The notes under the pieces were generated by a model. It did not search any database, was not told the DNA's origin, and saw nothing but the letters and a program-made list of their open reading frames with translations. This document shows positions 36,218-45,458 of a stretch of 64,000 nt of DNA, in pieces. The position numbers and the translations under genes are program-made. Source of the DNA: Nocardiopsis endophytica (GTDB lineage: Bacteria; Actinomycetota; Actinomycetes; Streptosporangiales; Streptosporangiaceae); NCBI RefSeq assembly GCF_027706725.1, contig NZ_JAQFWQ010000017.1, positions 20,301 through 84,300 of the forward strand, read 5' to 3'. The stretch's first letter is position 1. Each line of letters begins with the position of its first letter.

Positions 36218-37006
36218 ATGAGCGATCCGCTGGACAGACCGGGCCCACCCGCGTTCGAGGCGGCGGCGGCCCAGGCCGCCCCCCGCCTCGGCGGCGCGCT
36301 GCTGCGCGAGGTGGCCGACCGCATCGCGGGCGGCTGGCCCGACCAAGCGATCCTGGGCTCCTCACGGGACGCCGGCGCCGTCGCGCCGCTGCTGGAGGCC
36401 CGCAGGTCCGGCGCCGTGCCCCAGGCGGAGGCCGCGGCCTACCTGCGGGGCCTGGCCGCCGGGTACGTCCGGGGCAGCGGCGCGGTCTCCGTGGAGACGG
36501 TGTGGAGCGGACCGGCCAGCCACGCCGTTCCCATCCGGGCGACCGCGCAGGCCTTGTTGGAGGTCGTCGAGGAGGCCCACTCCGAACTGGTGCTGATGAC
36601 CTACTCGGCCCGGCGCAACGACGCCATCCGCGGCGCCCTCGCCTCCGCGGCGGGGCGGGGCGTGCGCATCGACGTGGTGGTGGAGACGCTCGAAGGGGCC
36701 GGCAGCGCCTTGGGCGGCGACGAGCCCGGGGCCGCCTTCGCCGGGCTGGACGGGGTCGACCTGTGGCACTGGCCGACCGCGCTGCGCGAGGAGAAGGGCG
36801 CCAAGTCGCACGCCAAGCTGGCGGTGGCCGACCGGCGGGTCCTGCTGGTCTCGAGCGCCAACCTGACCCAGTCGGGCGTGGCCCGGAACATCGAGGCCGG
36901 CCTGCTCGTGCGCGGGGGCGATGCCCCTCGGCGGGTGGCCGAGCACATCGCCGAGCTGCGGGCGCGCAAGGTGCTCGCGCCGCTGGCGACGGGCGGTGCG
37001 GCGTGA
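36218..37006 (+). CDS. drmC: DISARM phospholipase D-like nuclease DrmC
   Basis: 262 residues with one PLD HxKxxxxD motif (His198, Lys200, Asp205) followed by SSANLTQSG, as in DrmC. One HKD motif per chain implies a dimeric active site. It is the accessory, often dispensable, DISARM gene and a candidate nuclease. The ATG lies 11 nt after drmB with GGGG upstream as the only ribosome binding element. Its stop overlaps the next gene by 4 nt, so the operon does not end here. Confidence 0.9.
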   Translation: MSDPLDRPGPPAFEAAAAQAAPRLGGALLREVADRIAGGWPDQAILGSSRDAGAVAPLLEARRSGAVPQAEAAAYLRGLAAGYVRGSGAVSVETVWSGPASHAVPIRATAQALLEVVEEAHSELVLMTYSARRNDAIRGALASAAGRGVRIDVVVETLEGAGSALGGDEPGAAFAGLDGVDLWHWPTALREEKGAKSHAKLAVADRRVLLVSSANLTQSGVARNIEAGLLVRGGDAPRRVAEHIAELRARKVLAPLATGGAA

Positions 37007-38811
37007 GCGGGCCCGCGGTCGTCAGTGCCGCCGACATCGCCCGGCTCACGGGCGTCGGGCGGTCGGCGGTCAGCAACTGGCGCCGCCGTTTCGCCGACTT
37101 CCCCCGGCCCGTCGCCGGGGCGCCGACCAACCCGCTGTTCGCCATGGACCAGGTCGAGCGGTGGTGCCTGGAACGAGGCAAGCCGTTCGAGGCCGACGAC
37201 GTGGACCGCCTCTGGCAGCGGGTCCAGGCGGAGGTGGAAGGGGTCCGGCTCGCCGAGTTCATCGCGCACGCGGGTGCGTCCCTCATCAGTCCGCGCGGCA
37301 CCGCCCTGCCCGAGCCGCCGCAGGAGTGGAGCCCGCTCTTCGACGAGCTCGCCAGGGCGGCCGAGCGCGCCGCGGAGGACGGCGCCGGCGGTGCGAGCGG
37401 CGTCTTCTCCCGCCTGTGCGAACGCTTCCGGGCCGCCCGCGAGCGGGCCTCGGAGGTGGACCCGGAAGTGGCCGAGGCCATGGCCGAACTCGCGGGCATC
37501 GAGCGCGGCTCCTCGGTGTTCGACCCGGCGTGCGGGACGGGCGTGCTCCTGCGGGCCGCCGCCGCCCGCGGGGCCTCGGTGCTCTGGGGCCAGGACCGTG
37601 AGCCCGCGCACGCCGAGATCACACGCGCACGCCTGGTCCTCATGGGCGGCGAGGTGGAGGTGGCCGCCGCCGACTCGCTGAGGGACGACGCCTTCAGTGA
37701 CCGGCGGGCCGACGCGGCGCTGTGCGACCCTCCCTTCCGCGACCGCCACTGGGGCTGGGAGGAGCTCGCCGACGACGACCGCTGGGCCTATGGGACCCCG
37801 GCGCGCGGCGAGAGCGAGCTGGCGTGGGTCCAGCACTGCCTGGCCCGCGTCCGGCCGGGCGGTGTCGCCGTGGTGCGGGTCCCGGCCTCGGCGGCCCACC
37901 GCCCCTCCGGACGCCGGGTGCGCGAGGCCCTGGCGTCGTCGGGGGCGCTGCGCACCGTCGCCGAGCTCCCCGGCGCCCAGTCCCTGGTGTGGGTGCTCGA
38001 CCACCCCGATGAACAGGCGGGACGGCCGTCCGCGGATGTGGAGTTCGTCCGCGGCCTGCTCACCGCCGAGGGGGCCTGGTCGTCCTTCCTGGACCGCGCG
38101 GAGCTGCTGGGCGCGGCCGACCTGCGGCCCTCCAGCCACGTCACGCCGGGCACCCCGGAATCCTCCTACGCGAAGGGGCGCGCGGCGCTGCTGGCGGCCC
38201 TCCACGACCTGGCGAAGGCCCCTCCGGAACTCGCCCCGAACGATGTCCCCTCCGCCGCCGCGAGCATCGCGGAACTGGTCGGCGATGGGGTGGTGGAGGT
38301 GCAGGCCGCCCCCTTGGCGGCCCCGGCCGACCGGGGCACCGTCCCCCTGCTCACCCACAAGGACCTGCGGGAGGGGCGGGAGCCCACCGGCCGGACCACC
38401 GAAGAGCCCGGACGGGTCGTCCTGCGGCCGGGCGATGTGGTCGCATCCGCCTCGGGGGACGCTCCGCCCCGGGTCGCCGGGGAGGCGGAATCGGGGGCCG
38501 CGATCGGCGCCAGGCTGGTCATACTGCGCACCGACCCCGAGCGGGTGGACCCGCACTACCTGGCGGCGGCCCTCTCCTCCGGCCCCGTCCACAGGTTCCG
38601 CGGCGACCCCCTCAAGGCCCGCATCGCCGTGCTTCCGTTGGACAGGCAGCGCGCCCACGTCCGGGCGCTGCGAAGACTCGCCGACACCGAGCGGCGCCTG
38701 GCGCGTGTGGCCGAACTCGGCGCCCGCGTCGTCGACGCCGGACGGTGCGGCCTGTCCGACCGTGCCCTTGCCCCCGCGATCCCCCGTGCCCCCGAGGAGA
38801 CACCCCCATGA
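37003..38811 (+). CDS. adenine methylase with N-terminal HTH and type I S-like C-terminus
   Basis: 602 residues. Residues 8-58 form a small DNA-binding helix-turn-helix (DIARLTGVGRSAVSNWRRRF); 165-260 the N6-adenine methylase core with motif I DPACGTG (174-180) and motif IV DPPF (242-245); the last 180 residues resemble a type I specificity subunit half (RPGDVVASASG..., then LPLDRQRAHVRALRRL coiled segment). So HsdM-like and HsdS-like parts are in one chain. The GTG start overlaps drmC by 4 nt and its stop overlaps the kinase by 4 nt. It may add a second self mark or act as a DNA-bound regulator. Not part of the standard DISARM set. Confidence 0.8.
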   Translation: MSGPAVVSAADIARLTGVGRSAVSNWRRRFADFPRPVAGAPTNPLFAMDQVERWCLERGKPFEADDVDRLWQRVQAEVEGVRLAEFIAHAGASLISPRGTALPEPPQEWSPLFDELARAAERAAEDGAGGASGVFSRLCERFRAARERASEVDPEVAEAMAELAGIERGSSVFDPACGTGVLLRAAAARGASVLWGQDREPAHAEITRARLVLMGGEVEVAAADSLRDDAFSDRRADAALCDPPFRDRHWGWEELADDDRWAYGTPARGESELAWVQHCLARVRPGGVAVVRVPASAAHRPSGRRVREALASSGALRTVAELPGAQSLVWVLDHPDEQAGRPSADVEFVRGLLTAEGAWSSFLDRAELLGAADLRPSSHVTPGTPESSYAKGRAALLAALHDLAKAPPELAPNDVPSAAASIAELVGDGVVEVQAAPLAAPADRGTVPLLTHKDLREGREPTGRTTEEPGRVVLRPGDVVASASGDAPPRVAGEAESGAAIGARLVILRTDPERVDPHYLAAALSSGPVHRFRGDPLKARIAVLPLDRQRAHVRALRRLADTERRLARVAELGARVVDAGRCGLSDRALAPAIPRAPEETPP

Positions 38812-40469
38812 GCGGCGACGCCCACGGCCCCAGTCCCCTGCTCGCCGAGCGCTATGAGCTGAACCCGGTCCCGATGGCGCGGGGCGGGATGGGCGAGGTC
38901 TGGGAGGGCCACGACACCCGCCTCGACCGCGAGGTCGCCGTCAAGTTCATCCGCTTCCCCGATGGGGAGCGCAACGACGACCTGGTGCGCAGGTTCGTCC
39001 GGGAGTCCCGCATCACCGCGCGGCTGTGCCACCCCGGCGTTCCCGCCGTCTACGACGCGGGGACCGAGGACGGGCGCCCCTACCTGGTGATGCAGCGCAT
39101 CCACGGGATCAGCGTCGCCGACCTGGTCGCCGAGCAGGAGCGGCTGCCGGTGGGCTGGGCGGCGGCGATCGCCGCCCAGGTGTGCGCGGTGCTCACCGCC
39201 GCGCACCGCCGGTCGCTGGTGCACCGCGACCTCAAGCCCGCCAACCTGATGCTGGAGCCGGACGGCACCGTCAAGGTGCTCGACTTCGGACTGGCCGTGG
39301 CTCTGGACCGGTCGGACGGCTCGCGGATCACCCGGACGGGCGACTCGCCCGGCACGCCCGCCTACATGGCGCCCGAGCAGGTCATGAGCGGCATGAGCAC
39401 GCCCCAGACCGACCTGTACTCGCTGGGCTGCACGCTGCACGAGATGCTGACCGGCCGCCGCGTGTTCACCGGGTCCACCCCGTTCGCCGTCATGCACAAG
39501 CAGGTCCACGAGCGCCCGCGGCCGGTACGGGAGCTGCGCCCGGACGTGCCCGCCGACCTGGACGCGGTGATCGACCTGCTGCTCGAGAAGCGGCCGGAGG
39601 ACCGCCCCGCCGACGCCGGCGAGGTGTACCGGCGCATGCTCGACTTCGCTGCGGGCCTGGGCCCGATCCCCGGCGTGCTCGACCCGCCGGCGGTGCCCAG
39701 CCCGACGCGCATGCAGGCCTCCGTCCTGGAGAGGGTCTTCTCCGAGACGCTTCCGGACGGCGGCGCGGGGAGCGGCGAAGGGGATCCGGCGCGCACAGAG
39801 GGGGCGACCGGCGCGGACGGGGGCGTGGGCGGTGCGCAGGCTCCCGGAGGCCGCCCTGAGACCGCACCCGAGACCGTGAGCGTGTCGATGACGCGCCCGG
39901 ACATCGCCCGCGCGCGGTCCGAGGCGGCGGCGCTGGCCGGGTCCTCCCGGTACCGGCAGGCCGCCGACGTGCTCGAAGCCGCCGCGGCCACGGCTCGGGC
40001 GGTCTTCGCCTCCGACGACACCGACGTCATCGCACTGCGCACGGACCTGGCCAACGTCCTGTTCGAAGGCGGCGACTTCCGGGCCGCCGAACCGGTCTTC
40101 TCGGCGCTGGCGGCCGACCTCGCCCGTTCGCAGGACCCCTCCGACGTGTCCCTGGTGTTCCGCTGCCGCCTCCAGGCCGCCACCTGCCGCGCGCTGGCCG
40201 GGGAGACGGGCCCGGCCCTCACCGGCCTCAAGGCTCTGCTCGTGGACGAGGAGCGCACCTACGGCCCGGACGACCCCCGCCCCTTGGAGCTGCGGCGGCA
40301 GATCGGCCTCCTCCAGCGGGGCGTCGGCGAGCACGCCGCGGCCGATGCCACGCTGCGCGCTCTCGCGAAGGACCTGCTGCGCATCCACGGACCGGACCAT
40401 CCGGGCCTCGAGCAGATCTCCGATCTCCTCGACCCCCCGCTCTACGGCGGCGACACGACCGCCCCATAG
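38808..40469 (+). CDS. Hanks-type serine/threonine protein kinase with TPR-like C-terminus
   Basis: 553 residues. The kinase domain at 16-285 looks active: GGMGEV glycine loop (26-31), Lys46 in VAVKF, HRDLKPAN (139-146) and DFG (159-161), followed by GTPAYMAPEQ. A Pro/Gly-rich linker leads to a helical, TPR-like region from about 365 to the end. There is no membrane segment and no PASTA domain, so it is cytosolic. It is translationally coupled to the methylase upstream. A role in regulating or triggering the DISARM-linked effectors by phosphorylation is inferred from position, in the way PglW works in Pgl/BREX systems. Confidence 0.88.
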   Translation: MSGDAHGPSPLLAERYELNPVPMARGGMGEVWEGHDTRLDREVAVKFIRFPDGERNDDLVRRFVRESRITARLCHPGVPAVYDAGTEDGRPYLVMQRIHGISVADLVAEQERLPVGWAAAIAAQVCAVLTAAHRRSLVHRDLKPANLMLEPDGTVKVLDFGLAVALDRSDGSRITRTGDSPGTPAYMAPEQVMSGMSTPQTDLYSLGCTLHEMLTGRRVFTGSTPFAVMHKQVHERPRPVRELRPDVPADLDAVIDLLLEKRPEDRPADAGEVYRRMLDFAAGLGPIPGVLDPPAVPSPTRMQASVLERVFSETLPDGGAGSGEGDPARTEGATGADGGVGGAQAPGGRPETAPETVSVSMTRPDIARARSEAAALAGSSRYRQAADVLEAAAATARAVFASDDTDVIALRTDLANVLFEGGDFRAAEPVFSALAADLARSQDPSDVSLVFRCRLQAATCRALAGETGPALTGLKALLVDEERTYGPDDPRPLELRRQIGLLQRGVGEHAAADATLRALAKDLLRIHGPDHPGLEQISDLLDPPLYGGDTTAP

Positions 40470-40537
40470 CCGTACCGCCGCGCCGCCGCGCCGCTCTTCT
40501 CCCCCCCCCGGCCCCGGTTCAGAAAGTGAGACCCCCC

Positions 40538-42637
40538 ATGGCGAACCTCGCCATCCACCGCACCCTGCTCCGCGAATTCGGGTCCCTGGAGAAGCCCGTA
40601 CAGGAGCGGGTGAGCGAGGTGTTCTCCAAGTTCGAGAACGCGACCCACGCAGGACTGCACCTGGAGAAGGTCAACGGCGCGCGGGACGACCGCATCCGCA
40701 CCATCCGCATCGACAGGTACTGGCGCGGCGTCGTGCTCGCCCCCGAGTCCGGCGACACCTACACACTGCTCAAGGTCCTCGGCCACGATGAGGCCTACAC
40801 GTGGGCGGAGCGCAGGAGGGCGTCGGTCAACACCGCCACCGGCCGCATCGAGATCCGCGACGCCGAGGCGATCGACAGTTCACTGCCCCAGCTCGCCCGG
40901 ATGGCCGAGAGTGCCCCCGAGCGCCTGTTCGACGGGGTGGGCGACGCCGACATGCAGCGGCTGGGCGTGGACGAGGAGACGCTGCGCTTCGCCCGCGCGC
41001 TGACCGACCCCGTCCAGTTGGAGGCGGCGAAGGGCTTCCTGCCCCCGGTGCAGTGGGAGGTGCTCTACGGCCTGGCCAGCGGCATGACCGCCGACGAGGT
41101 CTGGGAGGAGATGAGCGCGTCCATCACCGCCGAGCGGATCGACCCCGACGACCTGGACGCCGCCGTGCGCCGCAGCCCCGACCGCGTCGTCCTGGTCGAC
41201 GGTCCCGACGAGCTGATGGCGGTGTTCGCCCGCCCGTTCGACCTGTGGCGCGTCTACCTGCACCCGATGCAGCAGCAGGTGGCGCAGGCCCGGTACAGCG
41301 GCCCCGCGCGCGTCACCGGCGGCCCGGGGACGGGCAAGACCGTCGTGGCCCTGCACCGCGCCCGCACCCTGGCCGAGCGCGGGGAGGGGCCGGCGCTCGT
41401 CACCACCTTCACCTCCACGCTGGCCGACTCCTTGTCGGCGGGGCTGAAACTGCTCGCCGACGACGCCCGGACCGCCGAGGCCCTGGAGAACGTCACGGTC
41501 GAGCACGTGGACCGTCTTGCGCACCGGGTCTTCCGCGAGGTTCACGGACAGCCCGCGCTCCTGCGGCCCGAGCGCGAGAGGAAGATGTGGAGCGAGATCG
41601 CCGAGCGCCTCGGGGTGCCGTTCGGCCCCGGTTTCCTAGGCGAGGAATGGCGGCAGGTCGTCATCGCCCAGGACATCTCCGATGCGGAGGGGTACCTGGG
41701 GGCCAAGCGCACCGGCCGGGGCAGGCGTCTCGGCGCCACCCAGAAGGCCCGGGTCTGGCAGGCGGTGTTCGAGTTCGAGCGCGCGCTGGAGAAGGACGGG
41801 CTGTGGACGCACGAGACGGTGTGCGCCGAGGCCGCGCGCATCCTCGCCGAGAGGGACGACAAGCCGTTCCGGCACATCGTGGTCGACGAGGCCCAGGACC
41901 TCAGCGCCGAGAAGTGGCGCCTGCTGAGGGCGGCGGCCCCCGAGGACCATGACGACCTGTTCATCGCCGGAGACACCCACCAGCGCATCTACCAGCACCG
42001 GATCAGCCTGCGCGACATGGGCATCGCCGTGGCCGGGCGCTCGGCCCGGCTGCGGATCAATTACCGCACCACCGCCGACATCCTCGCCTGGAGCCTGGAG
42101 CTGCTGCACGGCGAGGCGATCGACGACATGGACGGCGGCTTGGAGACGATCGCCGGGTGCCGCTCGGAGGTCCGCGGCCTCGCGCCCCGGACCACGGGCT
42201 ACCCCGACCGGGCGGCTGAGCTGCGCGGAGTGGCGGCGACCGTCCGCGAATGGCTGGACTCCGACATCCTCCCCGGTGAGATCGGCATCGCGGTCCGCTC
42301 GAACCGCCTGGTCAAGGAGGTCTCCGACGCCCTCCAGGGGGCGGGGATCCCGGCCACGGCGCTCGCCGGCGGCCACTCCGACGCCGAGCGCGTCTCGGTG
42401 GGGACGATGCACCGGATGAAGGGGCTGGAGTTCCGGTGCCTGGCGGTCGCGGGCGCGGACGCCGGCCAGGTCCCCGCGGCCGCCGCCGTCACCTCCGAGG
42501 ACGAGGACCCGGGGGCGCACGCCGCCGACCTCCTGCGCGAGCGCTGCCTGCTCTTCGTGGCCTGCACCCGCGCGCGCGAACTCCTCAGCGTGTCCTGGCA
42601 GGGCGAGCCCAGCCCCTTCCTGCCCGCGGCGCGGTGA
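40538..42637 (+). CDS. ParE/RelE-like domain fused to a UvrD-type helicase
   Basis: 699 residues. Residues 20-90 resemble a RelE/ParE toxin fold (VQERVSEVFSKF..., RIRTIRIDRYWRGVVL, TYTLLKVLGHDEAYTWA). After a linker comes an SF1A helicase: Walker A GGPGTGKT (261-268), DEAQD (450-454), INYRTT, and motif V/VI regions VGTMHRMKGLEFR and VACTRARELL. I prefer the ATG at 40538; a GTG 12 nt upstream is possible. The gap to the kinase is 68 nt. The ParE-like part could be a DNA- or nucleotide-binding sensor, with catalytic toxin activity not shown. Probably a helicase effector of the extended island. Confidence 0.85.
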   Translation: MANLAIHRTLLREFGSLEKPVQERVSEVFSKFENATHAGLHLEKVNGARDDRIRTIRIDRYWRGVVLAPESGDTYTLLKVLGHDEAYTWAERRRASVNTATGRIEIRDAEAIDSSLPQLARMAESAPERLFDGVGDADMQRLGVDEETLRFARALTDPVQLEAAKGFLPPVQWEVLYGLASGMTADEVWEEMSASITAERIDPDDLDAAVRRSPDRVVLVDGPDELMAVFARPFDLWRVYLHPMQQQVAQARYSGPARVTGGPGTGKTVVALHRARTLAERGEGPALVTTFTSTLADSLSAGLKLLADDARTAEALENVTVEHVDRLAHRVFREVHGQPALLRPERERKMWSEIAERLGVPFGPGFLGEEWRQVVIAQDISDAEGYLGAKRTGRGRRLGATQKARVWQAVFEFERALEKDGLWTHETVCAEAARILAERDDKPFRHIVVDEAQDLSAEKWRLLRAAAPEDHDDLFIAGDTHQRIYQHRISLRDMGIAVAGRSARLRINYRTTADILAWSLELLHGEAIDDMDGGLETIAGCRSEVRGLAPRTTGYPDRAAELRGVAATVREWLDSDILPGEIGIAVRSNRLVKEVSDALQGAGIPATALAGGHSDAERVSVGTMHRMKGLEFRCLAVAGADAGQVPAAAAVTSEDEDPGAHAADLLRERCLLFVACTRARELLSVSWQGEPSPFLPAAR

Positions 42638-42688
42638 TCCGAGCACGACGCACGAACAACAGACGGACGATCCGCCGAAAGGTCGGCC

Positions 42689-44977
42689 ATGGCCAAACTC
42701 TCCACCCTCCTCGATCAGATCGACGCCGGGACGGTGCTGCTCCCGGAGTTCCAGCGCGGCTACGTGTGGAACCGCGACCAGGTTCGCGGGCTCATGCGGT
42801 CGGTGTACCGGGACCACCCGGTCGGCGGTCTCCTCCTGTGGGAGACCAGCGCCTCGGACGTGTCCGTCCGGGGCGGCGTCGCCGGTACGGGCACGCACCT
42901 GATGCTGCTGGACGGCCAGCAGCGCGTCACCTCCCTTTACGGGGTGGTGCGGGGGAAGCCGCCGGCGTTCTTCGACGGCGACCAGCGCTCCTTCACCGAC
43001 CTGTACTTCAACGTGGACTCCGAGACCTTCGAGTTCTACGCGCCCATGCGGATGGCCGGGGACGACCTGTGGGTGAACGTCACCGAGCTGTTCAATACCG
43101 GGCTGGCGCCCTTCGTGCAGACGTTCGCCGCATACCCGGAGAGGTTCAACGTCTACGTCGAGCGCCTCAACCGGCTCCACCAGATCACTGAGAAGGAGTT
43201 CCCCCAGGAGAAGATCACCGGCGCGGACCGCACGGTCGACGAGGTCGTCGAGATCTTCAACCGGGTCAACTCCGGCGGGACGAAGCTCTCCAAGGGGGAT
43301 CTGGCGCTGGCGCGGATCTGTGCCCTGTGGCCCGAGGCCCGCGAGAAGATGCGGGCGCACCTGGACGACTGGAACACGGCCGGGTTCGACTTCTCCTTGG
43401 ACTGGCTGCTGCGCAACGCCACGGCGGTCGTCACGGGCCGGGCCATGTTCAGCTCCTTGGAGAACGTGGAGGCCGAGCCGTTCCAGCGCGCGCTGGCCCA
43501 GTCGGTCGAGTACATCGGCGCCTTCCTCGACGCGGCCTCCGGGCGCCTCGGCCTGGACCACGACCGGGTCCTGATGGGGCGCTACGCGGTGCCTGCGGTG
43601 TCCCGGCTGCTGTCCCTGGAAGGCGGGGCCTTCCAGGACGCACGCCACCGGGACAAGGTGCTGTACTGGTACGTCCACTCCGCGCTGTGGGGCCGGTTCA
43701 GCGGGTCGACGGAGACGCACCTCCAGCAGGACTACGACGCGCTCGCCCGTGACGGGGTCGACGGGCTCATCGCCAACCTGGAGCGCTGGCGCGGCGGCAG
43801 CCTGGACATCAACGCCTACGACTTCGAGGGGTCGACGCGCGGGTCGCGCTTCTACCCTCTGCTGTACATGCTGACCCGGGCGACCGGCGCACGCGACTTC
43901 GGCAGCGGGCTGGAGCTGAAGGCCGAGATGCTCGGCAAGCACTCCTCGCTCCAGCTGCACCACATCTTCCCCAAGGCGCTGCTGCGCGGAGGCTATGAGC
44001 GGGGGCAGGTCAACGCGATTGCCAACTTCTGCTTCCTGACGCAGAACACCAACCTGGAGATCGCCGACCGGGCGCCCGAGGAGTACCTGGCCGAGGCGGA
44101 GGAGCGGTTCCCCGGCACCCTGGCCTCGCAGTGGATCCCCACCGATCCCGACCTGTGGAAGGTCGACCGCTACCTGGACTTCCTGGAGGCCCGCCGGGAA
44201 CTGCTGGCCGGGGCCGCGCGCTCCTTCCTGGCCGAGCTGCGCTCCGGCGGGCGGGACGGCGGCGCGGAGCTGGGCCCCGTGACCCTGGTCGCGGACCAGG
44301 CCGAGGACGACCCCCGAGCGGTGCAGGTGCGCGAGCTGGTCGACGAGCTGCTGCGCCTGGGGTGTGCCGAGCCGCGGCTCGACGCCGGGATCGCCGACCC
44401 GGTCACCGGACGGGAGCTCGCCGTCGCCGAGGCCTACTGGCCCGACGGCCTCCAGCCCGGCCAGGGCGGCCCGGTCGTGCTGGAGCTCGACCCTGAGCAG
44501 GCCGACCTGCAGCGCCTGCGGGAGCTGGGCCATGAGGTGTTCACCTCCCCCGACGCCCTGCTGGGCTTCGTCAACCGCCGCAACGCCGAGGCGGCGGGAG
44601 AGGAGGGCGAAGGCTCCGACGGGACCGGGGCGTCGTCGGCCGCCGATGGGCCGGCGGAGCCCGACGGGGGCGGACCGGAACTGCTGAAGCGGTTCGACCG
44701 GGCGATGCGGGACATCTACGACCGTGCGAGGAAGGAGGCGGGTTACACCGCGACCTACTTCCTCGGCATGCTCGCCGACCGCGGCCCCTTGGAGACGGCG
44801 CGCAGGCTGCTCGCCTCCCCGGCCGTGTCCGACGGCTTCGCCTCCCTGTGGGAGCGGGGCCGCCTCGACCTGACGGTGGAGGCGCTCGTCTGCCGCCCCG
44901 AGTACGCCCCCCTGTTCAGCGAGCCCGAACTTTCCCGCGCACGGACCCGGCTGGAGCAGTTCGGCTACCGCGTCTGA
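42689..44977 (+). CDS. DUF262/HNH protein, GmrSD-like endonuclease
   Basis: 762 residues. The N-terminal DUF262 (ParB-like NTPase) domain carries FQRG (21-24) and DGQQR (75-79). An HNH nuclease of the DUF1524 kind is at HHIFP (424-428) with NFCFLTQNTN after it. The C-terminal 270 residues are not recognised and contain a Gly/Asp-rich linker. GmrSD enzymes cut DNA with modified cytosines using NTP. It lies 51 nt after the helicase and is the last intact gene of the run. No modification gene specific for it is seen. Confidence 0.88.
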   Translation: MAKLSTLLDQIDAGTVLLPEFQRGYVWNRDQVRGLMRSVYRDHPVGGLLLWETSASDVSVRGGVAGTGTHLMLLDGQQRVTSLYGVVRGKPPAFFDGDQRSFTDLYFNVDSETFEFYAPMRMAGDDLWVNVTELFNTGLAPFVQTFAAYPERFNVYVERLNRLHQITEKEFPQEKITGADRTVDEVVEIFNRVNSGGTKLSKGDLALARICALWPEAREKMRAHLDDWNTAGFDFSLDWLLRNATAVVTGRAMFSSLENVEAEPFQRALAQSVEYIGAFLDAASGRLGLDHDRVLMGRYAVPAVSRLLSLEGGAFQDARHRDKVLYWYVHSALWGRFSGSTETHLQQDYDALARDGVDGLIANLERWRGGSLDINAYDFEGSTRGSRFYPLLYMLTRATGARDFGSGLELKAEMLGKHSSLQLHHIFPKALLRGGYERGQVNAIANFCFLTQNTNLEIADRAPEEYLAEAEERFPGTLASQWIPTDPDLWKVDRYLDFLEARRELLAGAARSFLAELRSGGRDGGAELGPVTLVADQAEDDPRAVQVRELVDELLRLGCAEPRLDAGIADPVTGRELAVAEAYWPDGLQPGQGGPVVLELDPEQADLQRLRELGHEVFTSPDALLGFVNRRNAEAAGEEGEGSDGTGASSAADGPAEPDGGGPELLKRFDRAMRDIYDRARKEAGYTATYFLGMLADRGPLETARRLLASPAVSDGFASLWERGRLDLTVEALVCRPEYAPLFSEPELSRARTRLEQFGYRV

Positions 44978-45008
44978 GGGCGGCCGTCCCGGTCGGTGCG
45001 GGCGGTGC

Positions 45009-45382
45009 CCCGATGTAGACCACCTTCTCCGGTTCCAGGGAAAAGCGATCGATGATCTCCTCGAGAATGGCGATGTCCGGCTTGAGGAGACCGGACGGCA
45101 CATGGAGGTGGTCGGTCGCCGTCAATCCGTACTCCTCTTCCGGGTAGCGCCTCAAGTCCTCCGGCATCACGTCGTCCGGGAAGTCGTGTCGGGTGAGGAG
45201 TACAGGATGTCGACCATGCCGTCGAGCCCGGTCTCCCGCATTCGCCATTCCGTCCAATAGGCGATGGATTCGGTGTAGGCAACGACCGGAACACCGCGGC
45301 GGCGGACCTCCCCAAGCGCCTCCTCCACACCACGGTACAGGTGGATCGAGCGGCCGGGGATGCCCCCGTGTTTACACGGCAC
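45009..45382 (-). pseudogene. HAD-family hydrolase remnant, frameshifted and truncated
   Basis: Two adjoining frames together read as the middle of a HAD hydrolase: LYRGVEEALGEVRRRGVPVVAYTES...ILYSSPD in one frame and HDFPDDVMPEDLRRY...PSGLLKPDIAILEEIIDRFSLEPEKVVYIG in the next. The break is near 45188, where one base of a GACCAC appears lost. The N-terminal DxD nucleophile motif and the part after VVYIG, with the motif IV aspartates, are missing, so it cannot be functional. It runs into the end of the DUF262 gene, as if the defence cluster inserted here and cut it. Confidence 0.75.
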
Positions 45383-45458
45383 GCCCGGGCGCGCATGCTG
45401 GGGTGGCCGGGGGTACGGGCAGGAGGAGTCACACCGGGGGGAGGAAGCGAGGCCTCAC

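Noticed and set aside
33963..37643. 1226-codon minus-strand frame opposite drmB, drmC and the methylase
   Set aside because: Low-complexity product; all three plus-strand genes have family motifs and overlapping starts.
37003..40469. Pgl/BREX type 2 system, from the kinase and methylase pair
   Set aside because: No PglZ, BrxC or BrxL-like gene is present, and the five upstream genes are clear DISARM components.
45366..45379. CCGTGT-tt-ACACGG palindrome as an operator for the EEP gene
   Set aside because: It lies in the HAD remnant about 80 nt before the gene with no promoter hexamers at a sensible spacing; probably chance.
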